13,628 nt of DNA. It comes from CAZOKO01 sp964580455. GTDB taxonomy: Bacteria > Desulfobacterota > WTBG01. The notes beneath the pieces are model-generated. The model saw only the letters and a list, made by a program, of their open reading frames with translations, had not been told where the DNA came from and ran no database searches. The position numbers and the translations under genes were made by a program. The stretch spans positions 1 through 13,628 of the forward strand of contig CAZOKO010000076.1 of assembly GCA_964580455.1 (NCBI GenBank). Direction: 5' to 3'. This document shows positions 1-6,216 of the stretch, one piece after another. Position 1 is the first letter of the stretch; each line of letters starts with the position of its first letter.

Positions 1-106
1 AGAGATTGCCCAAACCAAGTTGCCCGACCTCAATGCTATTGACTTAGCCGGTGCTGTCAAGATTATTGAGGGTACAGCCAGGAGTATGGGAATAGAGATT
101 ATCTAA
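1..106 (+). CDS. rplK: 50S ribosomal protein L11, C-terminal fragment (5' end outside window)
   Basis: L11 binds the GTPase-associated region of 23S rRNA at the base of the L7/L12 stalk. Only the last 34 codons are present, read from base 2 to the TAA at 104-106. The fragment contains the family signature MPDLNA-like KLPDLNA, then DLAGAVKIIEGTARSMGIEI. This is the last part of the C-terminal rRNA-binding domain, including the near-invariant G-T-A-R-S-M-G segment. The stop is 37 bases before rplA, and rplK-rplA is the usual bacterial order, so co-transcription is very likely. The rest of the gene lies upstream of the window, so its length and start cannot be judged. Confidence 0.96.
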   Translation, partial: EIAQTKLPDLNAIDLAGAVKIIEGTARSMGIEII

Positions 107-143
107 ATACTTATAGGAATTCTGAGACACTAAGGAGACAGCG

Positions 144-848
144 ATGTCGAGTCGACGAGGGAAAAAATATAAGACGGCACGGGAGAAGGTAGATATAAAC
201 AAGTACTATGAACTTGAAGAAGCACTTAAGTTGCTTAAAGAAATCTCTTTTTCCCGATTCGACGAGAGTGTAGGTCTGGCAGTACGTTTAGGGGTTAATC
301 CCAGACACGCTGATCAGATGGTAAGAGGAACTGTCTTGCTTCCCCATGGAACAGGAAAGGAAACCAGGGTTTTAGTCTTTGCAAAAGGAGAAAAAGAGAA
401 AGAGGCAGAAAGTGCCGGTGCTGATTTTGTTGGAGCCGAAGATATGGTTGAAAAGATCTCCAAGGGATGGCTGGAATTTGACAAGGCAATTGCAACTCCT
501 GATATGATGGGAGTGGTAGGTAAAATTGGTAAAATCCTGGGGCCGAGAGGGTTGATGCCTAATCCAAAGTTGGGGACAGTAACCTTTAATATTTCAGAGG
601 CTGTAGATGATCTCAAAAAAGGGAAGATAGAATTTAAGGTTGATAAAGCAGGCATCATTCACGTGGCAGTAGGTAAAGCCTCTTTTGCAATAGAAAAACT
701 TACAGAAAACATTACTTCTCTAATGGATACTCTTATCAAATTAAAACCGCCAACCAGCAAAGGAATCTATTTGAGAGGCATTGTGCTCTCAACTACAATG
801 GGACCAGGGATAAAAATTGACCCGGCCTTTACCAGACGGGCAGGTTAG
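144..848 (+). CDS. rplA: 50S ribosomal protein L1
   Basis: L1 forms the mobile L1 stalk of the 50S subunit and helps move deacylated tRNA out of the E site. In many bacteria it also represses translation of its own rplKA mRNA. The product is 234 residues, the normal length for bacterial L1. Visible signatures are the N-terminal segment with DQMVRGTVLLPHGTGK (residues about 57-72), the signature LGPRGLMPNPKLGTVT (about 132-147) in domain II, and the C-terminal STTMGPGIKID rRNA-binding motif. The ATG is preceded by AAGGAG (132-137) at a 6-base spacing, which supports this start. The gene follows rplK by 37 bases and ends with TAG just before the rplJ leader. No unusual feature is seen in the protein. 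Confidence 0.98.
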   Translation: MSSRRGKKYKTAREKVDINKYYELEEALKLLKEISFSRFDESVGLAVRLGVNPRHADQMVRGTVLLPHGTGKETRVLVFAKGEKEKEAESAGADFVGAEDMVEKISKGWLEFDKAIATPDMMGVVGKIGKILGPRGLMPNPKLGTVTFNISEAVDDLKKGKIEFKVDKAGIIHVAVGKASFAIEKLTENITSLMDTLIKLKPPTSKGIYLRGIVLSTTMGPGIKIDPAFTRRAG

Positions 849-944
849 TTAGTGCCTGAACGAAAACCTTTTTTCGTCTTTAAGAAATTCGGAGCACGTG
901 CGAAGCTTCCCGCAGGGATCAATCTAAAACGAGCAAATGACAAA

Positions 945-1030
945 AGTGCTGGATTCAGGATGTTATTTTATTTTTTTTGCTTAGGGAACCTTCGTGATTA
1001 TAATGTGTAGAAAAACTATGCAGTGCTGGA
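945..1030 (+). repeat. Short direct repeat AGTGCTGGA flanking the rplJ promoter candidate
   Basis: AGTGCTGGA occurs at 945-953 and again at 1022-1030, 77 bases apart. One copy lies upstream of the candidate promoter, and the other ends directly at the rplJ Shine-Dalgarno sequence. Both contain GTGCT, which is complementary to AGCAC at 893-897 in the leader. Function is unknown and a chance repeat of 9 bases is possible. Confidence 0.4.
977..1004 (+). promoter_or_regulatory. Candidate sigma70-type promoter for rplJL-rpoBC
   Basis: A perfect -10 box TATAAT (999-1004) lies 16 bases downstream of TTGCTT (977-982), which keeps only the TTG of the -35 consensus. Transcription would start near 1011, about 35 bases before the rplJ start codon and downstream of most of the structured leader. 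The -35 match is poor and the region is AT-rich, so this is a candidate only. Confidence 0.45.
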
Positions 1031-1036
1031 AAGGAG
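1031..1036 (+). promoter_or_regulatory. Ribosome binding site that fixes the TTG start of rplJ
   Basis: AAGGAG is followed 9 bases later by TTG at 1046. The nearest upstream ATG (1018) is out of frame and lies before this site. The site therefore supports TTG as the real initiation codon. Confidence 0.8.
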
Positions 1037-1045
1037 TAAAAGCAA

Positions 1046-1567
1046 TTGGATAAAGGGACTAAAGAACAAATTGTTTCACATTTGTCAGAAAAACTAAAGC
1101 AGGCAAACTTTGCTATTTTAACAGACTATCGTGGGTTAACCGTAGAAATGATTACTAAGATGAGGAATGAGCTTCGCGGTGTTTCCTCGGACTATCGGGT
1201 AGTCAAAAACACTTTATTCAAACTGGCCTCTAAGGAAACAGAGTTTGAACAGCTCCATCAACACTTTGTGGGCCCTACGGCAGTTTTGTTAAGTTCTGAT
1301 GATCCCATTGCTCCCAGTAAAATACTGGCGAAGTTCCTTAAAGCATACTCTACATTGGAGATTAAAGCCGGCTTGCTTCAGGGTAAGGTTTTATCTGCAG
1401 AAGAGGTGAAAGAGCTTAGCTCCCTTCCTGGCAGGAAAGAGCTGCTTTCAAAGATTGTCTCTCTCTGCATTTCACCTCAGGTGAGGATGCTCAATGCTCT
1501 GAATTATATTCCCTTAAAACTGGTTCAGGTGCTTCGTGCTATTGAAAGGAGTAAATCAGGCAAGTAG
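1046..1567 (+). CDS. rplJ: 50S ribosomal protein L10
   Basis: L10 anchors the L7/L12 dimers to 23S rRNA beside L11 and so builds the stalk that recruits translational GTPases. In many bacteria the L10-L12 complex also represses its own mRNA. The 173-residue product has the usual length. Typical features are an N-terminal helix, the signature LTDYRGLTVEMITKMRNELR (about residues 25-44), then YRVVKNTLFKLA and the HFVGPTAVLLSSDDPIAPSK region. The C-terminal part should form the long helix that binds L12 dimers. The start is TTG, chosen because AAGGAG lies 9 bases upstream, the protein then aligns with normal L10 N-termini, and no in-frame ATG fits. The stop TAG is 38 bases before rplL, a classic co-transcribed and co-regulated pair. 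Confidence 0.97.
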   Translation: MDKGTKEQIVSHLSEKLKQANFAILTDYRGLTVEMITKMRNELRGVSSDYRVVKNTLFKLASKETEFEQLHQHFVGPTAVLLSSDDPIAPSKILAKFLKAYSTLEIKAGLLQGKVLSAEEVKELSSLPGRKELLSKIVSLCISPQVRMLNALNYIPLKLVQVLRAIERSKSGK

Positions 1568-1605
1568 AAATATAAACACTGTTGAATGGTAGGAGGATTT
1601 AAAAA

Positions 1606-1992
1606 ATGGCAAATGTTACTAAAGAAGATGTGCTAAGTTTCATTGAAAACATGACTGTGCTGGAGCTTTCCAATCTGGTGAAAGAGCTGGAGGAGAAGTT
1701 TGGGGTTTCAGCAGCTGCTATGACTATGGCAGCTCCTGCCGCTGCTGTCGGTGAGGCCACAGCGGCCGCCGAAGAGGAGAAGACGGAATTTGACGTCATT
1801 CTGCAGTCGGCGGGAGAGAAAAAGATTCAGGTCATCAAGGCAGTCCGTGCTCTCACCAGCCTGGGGTTGAAGGAAGCCAAGGACCTGGTGGATGGTGCTC
1901 CCAATCCTGTTCGGGGAGGGGTTCCCAAAAAGGATGCGGAAGAGGCTAAACAGAAGCTCGAAGAAGCTGGGGCGATTGTTGAAATTAAGTAA
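1606..1992 (+). CDS. rplL: 50S ribosomal protein L7/L12
   Basis: L7/L12 is the multicopy stalk protein that contacts EF-G, EF-Tu, IF2 and release factors and stimulates their GTPase activity on the ribosome. The 128-residue product shows the standard layout: an N-terminal dimerisation domain binding L10 (residues 1-35), an Ala/Glu-rich flexible hinge (about 36-60), and a C-terminal factor-binding domain (61-128). The last contains KKIQVIKAVRALTSLGLKEAKDLV and VDGAPNPVRGGVPKKDAEEAK. A strong AGGAGG (1591-1596) sits 9 bases before ATG, stronger than the sites of its neighbours. This fits the need for several copies of L12 per ribosome. The coding sequence looks richer in GC than the surrounding genes, probably reflecting its alanine- and glycine-rich composition and high expression rather than transfer. 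Confidence 0.98.
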   Translation: MANVTKEDVLSFIENMTVLELSNLVKELEEKFGVSAAAMTMAAPAAAVGEATAAAEEEKTEFDVILQSAGEKKIQVIKAVRALTSLGLKEAKDLVDGAPNPVRGGVPKKDAEEAKQKLEEAGAIVEIK

Positions 1993-2018
1993 GTCCTTAA
2001 GTGTAGCCCTTTCCTTTA

Positions 2019-2047
2019 TTTAGAAGAACAGAGGGTTCTTAACTGAA
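2019..2047 (+). promoter_or_regulatory. Stem-loop in the rplL-rpoB spacer
   Basis: AAGAAC (2024-2029) pairs perfectly with GTTCTT (2035-2040) around a 5-base loop. After a 2-base AA bulge the stem can continue as TTTAG (2019-2023) with CTGAA (2043-2047, one G-U pair). No T tract follows, so a standard intrinsic terminator is unlikely. In E. coli this spacer contains an attenuator and an RNase III site that lower rpoBC relative to rplJL. A similar role here is inference from position. Confidence 0.5.
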
Positions 2048-2070
2048 ACAGATATCGTTAATCCATATTA

Positions 2071-2075
2071 GGGGT
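2071..2075 (+). promoter_or_regulatory. Short-spaced ribosome binding site of rpoB
   Basis: GGGGT lies 4 bases before the ATG at 2080. It pairs with the ACCUC end of the anti-Shine-Dalgarno, which makes a short spacing normal. The match is weaker than the AGGAGG of rplL, consistent with lower expression of rpoB. Confidence 0.55.
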
Positions 2076-2079
2076 TGAA

Positions 2080-5000
2080 ATGAGTTCTCACGCGATAAAT
2101 AGATATCATCTGAGAAAGGACTTTGCCAGGATCAAAAAAGTTCTGGACATGCCCAATCTCCTGGATGTCCAAAAAAAATCTTATGAAGAGTTCTTGCAGC
2201 GAAACGTTAAATCTGAAGAACGTGGTGATGTTGGACTTCGAGGAGTTTTTAAGAGCGTCTTTCCTATTAAGGATTTTTCAGAAAGTGCCTCCCTTGAGTA
2301 CGTGGGTTATAAGCTGGGTGAGCCTAAATACGATGTAGAAGAGTGCCGTCAGAAGGAGCTGACCTATGCTGTTCCTCTTAAGGTGCTTTTAAGGCTGGTT
2401 GTTTGGGATGTGAATGCCGAGACAGGAGCCCGCAGCATCAGGGACGTCAAAGAACAAGAGGTTTATTTCGGCGAGGTGCCCTTGATGACGGAGGGCGGAA
2501 CATTCGTTATCAATGGTACAGAAAGGGTTATTGTCAGTCAATTGCACCGGTCACCAGGGGTTTTCTTTAACCATGATAAAGGGAAGTCAAGCAGCGGGGG
2601 TAAAATCCTTTTCTATGGTCGCATCATTCCCAATCGAGGATCGTGGATTGACCTGGAATTTGACGCTAAAGATATCCTCTATGTACGGATAGATAGACGC
2701 CGGAAACTTTTAGCTACTGTCCTCCTCAAGGCTCTGGGATATTCCGAGAAAGAACTACTCAACTATTTCTATGAGTCAGAGAAAGTTATCTTTAAAGGAA
2801 ATAAAATATTCAAATATCTGAGGAAGGGTCTTCAGATAGGGGATAGATCAACAGAAGATATCGTCGATATAAAGAGTGGTAAAATCATTGTTAAAAAAGA
2901 TAAAAGGATTAGAGAAGCGACGTTAAAAAAGATAAAGGAGGCTGATGTTCAACTTATTCCTATCAGCATCAAAGAGCTGGAGGGGAAATTTACCTCCCAT
3001 GACGTTGTCGATCCAGCAACGAAAGAAATCCTGCTTACCATTAACGAGGAATTAACCCACGATAAACTGAAGATGCTTAAGGAAAAGGGCATTGAAGAAT
3101 TTGAGATTCTCTTTGTTGATGACTTAACCACGGATGTATCTTTCCGTAATACCTTAGCCTTGCATAAAATCAAAGACCAGGAAGAGGCTGTCGTTGAAAT
3201 TTACAGACGTTTAAGACCTCACGACCCCCCTACCAAGGAGAGTGCGAATAACTTTTTTGAACGGCTGTTTTTCAATCCCGACTACTACGACCTGGGGAAA
3301 GTAGGGCGGTTAAAACTAAACTATAAGCTAGGCCTTGATGTGCCCCTGGATGTTCGTGTAGTTCGAAGGGAAGATATTATGGAGACTGTAAAATATCTTC
3401 TCAGACTAAAGTGTGGCAAAGGAGAAGTGGATGATATTGACAACCTGGGCAACAGGAGGGTCAGAACGGTTGGGGAATTAATTGAGAATCAGTATCGCAT
3501 CGGTCTGGTCAGGATGGAAAAAGCAATTAAAGAGCGGATGGGGTTACAGGAAGTTGAGACCTTAATGCCCCATGACCTGATAAATTCCAAACTGGTCTCT
3601 GCAGTAATAAATGAGTTTTTCGGCTCCAGTCAACTCTCGCAATTTATGGATCAGACTAACCCTCTAGCTGAGATTACACATAAACGACGTCTTAGTGCAT
3701 TAGGCCCCGGGGGATTGACTCGTGAACGGGCGGGATTTGAAGTAAGAGATGTTCACCCCACTCATTACGGGAGGATCTGCCCTATTGAAACCCCGGAAGG
3801 TCCTAACATTGGTCTCATCTCGTCCCTTTCCACATATGCCAGGATTAATGACTTTACTTTTATTGAGACCCCTTATCGCAAGGTGGTAAATGGGGTGGTT
3901 ACAAGTGATATAGAATACCTCTCCGCTCTGGATGAAAAAGACCACGCCATTGCCCAGGCCAATGCCCCCCTGGATAGCAGGGGAAGATTTACAAACGAGC
4001 TGATTTCTGCCCGAAAGGGAGGAGAGTTCGTTATGCTGAAGCCAGAAGAGATCTCCTATATGGATGTTTCACCCAAACAATTGGTAAGTATTGCCGCTGC
4101 TCTCATTCCCTTTCTGGAAAATGATGATGCCAACCGTGCCCTAATGGGTTCGAATATGCAAAGGCAGGCAGTCTCACTGATGAAGACGGAGAGTCCTTTT
4201 GTTGGCACCGGTGTAGAAGGTATTATCGCCAGGGATTCAGGAGTAACAGTAATAGCCCGGGAAGACGGGACAGTAGAAAATGTTGATGCTAACAGAATTG
4301 TAATCAAAAATGAGCAAAGCAACATAGCCAAAAAAGATAGAGGGGTTAGCATTTACAATTTAGTCAAATTCAAACGTTCTAACCAGAATACCTGCATAAG
4401 TCAGAAGCCTCTCGTTGCGGCAGGCGACAAAGTAAAAAAAGGTAAAATTATTGCGGACGGTCCTGCTACAGATAAAGGGGACCTGGCTTTAGGCCGCAAC
4501 CTGATGGTTGCCTTCCTCCCCTGGGAGGGATATAACTTTGAAGATTCCATTTTAGTTAGCGAAAGAATAGTAAAAGATGACTTTTTTACTTCTATCCATA
4601 TCGAAGAGTTTGAGGTTTTAGCCCGTGACACCAAACTGGGAAAAGAAGAAATTACACGTGATATACCAGGACTGGGAGAAGATGCCCTGAAAGACTTGGA
4701 CGAATGTGGGATTATCCGTATCGGTGCAGAAGTAAAGTCTAATGATATACTGGTAGGAAAAATTACCCCCAAAGGGGAAACCCAGCTCTCCCCTGAAGAA
4801 AAGCTCCTTCGTGCTATCTTCGGTGAAAAAGCCCGTGATGTACAGGACACTTCTTTGAGAATACCTCCCGGTGTTGAGGGAACTGTTATTAACGTCCGTA
4901 TCTTCTCGCGTAAAGGAGTGGAGAAAGACTCTCGCAGCAGAATCATCGAAAACAAACAGCTCTCTGAGATACTGAAAGATCAAGAACTTAAAATAAAAAT

Positions 5001-6195
5001 ATTAAAAGAAAACGCAACGGAAATAATTAAAAACCTGCTTGTCGGAAAAACCGCAGCTAAAAGATTGGCTGACAAAAGAACAAACTCCATCCTTCTGAAG
5101 AAAAATCAAAAGATTACGGCTGATATCGTTTCAAAAGTACCATCAAGCAGGTGGAAAGATATTGTTGTTGAAGATAAAGGAACAGAAGAAAAGATAAAGA
5201 AGATCAAAGAGGGTCTGGATGAACAGATTAAGGGGGCAACTGCACTTTACACCGAAAAGATAGAAAGGCTAAAAAGTGGTGATGAACTTCCACCCGGTGT
5301 AATCAAGATGGTTAAAGTTGACCTGGCGATAAAAAGGAAGCTTGCAGTAGGGGATAAAATGGCCGGACGCCATGGTAATAAAGGAGTGCTCTCCAGGATC
5401 CTTCCAGAAGAGGATATGCCTTATCTGGAAGATGGAACACCTGTGGACATTGTGCTCAATCCTCTGGGCGTTCCTTCGAGAATGAATGTGGGACAGATTC
5501 TAGAGACCCACCTGGGATGGGCATCCATAGGGTTAGGAAATAAAATCAACGAACTTCTGGAGAAGAATGCCAGCAGCCAAACCTTACGAAACAGGATTAA
5601 GGGCATTTTTAGCGAGAGGGAAACAAGTCAACTTATAGACGAGTCGAATGATGATGAGATGCTAAAACTTGCCAGGGAACTGAGCGGGGGGGTTCGCTTT
5701 GCCTCACCAGTTTTCGATGGTGCATCAGAAGGGGAAATCATGGATTACCTGAGGGAGGTAGGGTTGCCTGAAAGCGGGCAGGCCACTCTCTATGATGGGA
5801 GGACAGGGGAAGTTTTTGATAATAAAATTACTGTCGGCATGATTTATATGATGAAGCTTCACCACCTGGTCGATGATAAAATCCATGCCCGCTCGATTGG
5901 TACTTACTCTCTGGTGACACAACAACCCCTGGGCGGCAAAGCACAATTCGGCGGACAGAGGTTGGGAGAAATGGAAGTATGGGCATTGCAGGCTTATGGA
6001 GCGGCACACACCCTCCAGGAGTTTTTAACCGTCAAGTCTGATGATGTCCAGGGAAGAACCAAACTATATGAAAATATCGTCAAGGGAGAAACTACTCTGA
6101 TGCCTGGCTTGCCAGAATCTTTTAACGTGTTAGTAAAAGAATTACAGAGTCTATGCTTAAATGTAAAATTTACTGAAGCTGGAAAGAAAAACTGA
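2080..6195 (+). CDS. rpoB: DNA-directed RNA polymerase subunit beta
   Basis: RpoB forms one pincer of RNA polymerase and half of the active site. The 1371-residue product is slightly longer than E. coli RpoB (1342). The N-terminus (RKDFARIKKVLDMPNLLDVQ) is typical. An SI1-type insertion occupies roughly residues 226-350. The rifampicin region starts at G515 (GSSQLSQFMDQTNPLAEI); Q521, D524, H534, S539 and L541 match E. coli 513, 516, 526, 531 and 533, so the main resistance positions look wild-type. T526 and A530 differ from E. coli Asn518 and Ser522. A Lys/Glu-rich SI2-type insertion spans about 948-1066. The catalytic lysines are K1085 and K1093, the latter in GDKMAGRHGNKG. The C-terminus (GRTKLYENIVKGE, then PESFNVLVKELQSL) is complete. 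The gene ends with TGA 21 bases before rpoC. The two insertions mark a Gram-negative-type polymerase. Confidence 0.99.
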   Translation: MSSHAINRYHLRKDFARIKKVLDMPNLLDVQKKSYEEFLQRNVKSEERGDVGLRGVFKSVFPIKDFSESASLEYVGYKLGEPKYDVEECRQKELTYAVPLKVLLRLVVWDVNAETGARSIRDVKEQEVYFGEVPLMTEGGTFVINGTERVIVSQLHRSPGVFFNHDKGKSSSGGKILFYGRIIPNRGSWIDLEFDAKDILYVRIDRRRKLLATVLLKALGYSEKELLNYFYESEKVIFKGNKIFKYLRKGLQIGDRSTEDIVDIKSGKIIVKKDKRIREATLKKIKEADVQLIPISIKELEGKFTSHDVVDPATKEILLTINEELTHDKLKMLKEKGIEEFEILFVDDLTTDVSFRNTLALHKIKDQEEAVVEIYRRLRPHDPPTKESANNFFERLFFNPDYYDLGKVGRLKLNYKLGLDVPLDVRVVRREDIMETVKYLLRLKCGKGEVDDIDNLGNRRVRTVGELIENQYRIGLVRMEKAIKERMGLQEVETLMPHDLINSKLVSAVINEFFGSSQLSQFMDQTNPLAEITHKRRLSALGPGGLTRERAGFEVRDVHPTHYGRICPIETPEGPNIGLISSLSTYARINDFTFIETPYRKVVNGVVTSDIEYLSALDEKDHAIAQANAPLDSRGRFTNELISARKGGEFVMLKPEEISYMDVSPKQLVSIAAALIPFLENDDANRALMGSNMQRQAVSLMKTESPFVGTGVEGIIARDSGVTVIAREDGTVENVDANRIVIKNEQSNIAKKDRGVSIYNLVKFKRSNQNTCISQKPLVAAGDKVKKGKIIADGPATDKGDLALGRNLMVAFLPWEGYNFEDSILVSERIVKDDFFTSIHIEEFEVLARDTKLGKEEITRDIPGLGEDALKDLDECGIIRIGAEVKSNDILVGKITPKGETQLSPEEKLLRAIFGEKARDVQDTSLRIPPGVEGTVINVRIFSRKGVEKDSRSRIIENKQLSEILKDQELKIKILKENATEIIKNLLVGKTAAKRLADKRTNSILLKKNQKITADIVSKVPSSRWKDIVVEDKGTEEKIKKIKEGLDEQIKGATALYTEKIERLKSGDELPPGVIKMVKVDLAIKRKLAVGDKMAGRHGNKGVLSRILPEEDMPYLEDGTPVDIVLNPLGVPSRMNVGQILETHLGWASIGLGNKINELLEKNASSQTLRNRIKGIFSERETSQLIDESNDDEMLKLARELSGGVRFASPVFDGASEGEIMDYLREVGLPESGQATLYDGRTGEVFDNKITVGMIYMMKLHHLVDDKIHARSIGTYSLVTQQPLGGKAQFGGQRLGEMEVWALQAYGAAHTLQEFLTVKSDDVQGRTKLYENIVKGETTLMPGLPESFNVLVKELQSLCLNVKFTEAGKKN

Positions 6196-6216
6196 GTTTT
6201 AATAGGAGAGCACTCT

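Larger units (their letters stand above)
849..1045 (+). promoter_or_regulatory. rplJ leader region (putative L10 autoregulatory leader)
   Basis: This 197-base gap holds no credible gene and sits where most bacteria have the L10 leader, to which the L10-(L7/L12)4 complex binds to repress rplJL. Visible secondary structure supports a structured leader. CCTGAA (855-860) is perfectly complementary to TTCAGG (954-959) and could close a domain of about 100 bases. Inside it are ACGAAAA/TTTTCGT (860-866 with 871-877, loop CCTT), a GC-rich mini-hairpin TCCC/GGGA (908-911 with 915-918), and the palindrome GCACGTGC (894-901). The first two cannot be fully formed together, since base 860 is shared. A T-rich tract follows at 963-978. 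I could not recognise the canonical L10-leader consensus by eye, so the assignment rests on position and structure only. Confidence 0.5.

Noticed and set aside
860..881. ACGAAAA/TTTTCGT hairpin after rplA as a terminator
   Set aside because: The stem has only two G-C pairs, the following sequence is CTTTAAG rather than a T tract, and the region lies inside the expected leader.
963..982. T-rich tract as an intrinsic terminator before rplJ
   Set aside because: No stable GC-rich hairpin lies directly upstream; only a 3-pair CTG/CAG stem with loop GATT is visible. The tract may still take part in attenuation, but it cannot be called a terminator from sequence alone.
1018..1020. ATG as the rplJ start
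   Set aside because: It is out of frame with the L10 coding sequence and lies upstream of the AAGGAG that serves TTG 1046.
945..1030. Direct repeat as part of a CRISPR or transposon end
   Set aside because: There are only two 9-base copies, with no array, no inverted termini and no cas or transposase gene nearby.
4401..4955. Long antisense open frame (184 codons) inside rpoB
   Set aside because: It is the complement of highly conserved rpoB codons, has low-complexity Ser/Pro/Arg composition, shows no recognisable domain and has no plausible ribosome binding site. It is a shadow of the real gene, as are the antisense frames in rplA, rpoC and fusA.
4921..5280. AT- and Lys-rich segment of rpoB as an inserted foreign element
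   Set aside because: The reading frame is continuous and the segment sits exactly where the SI2 insertion of Gram-negative-type RpoB is found, so its composition reflects a variable native domain.
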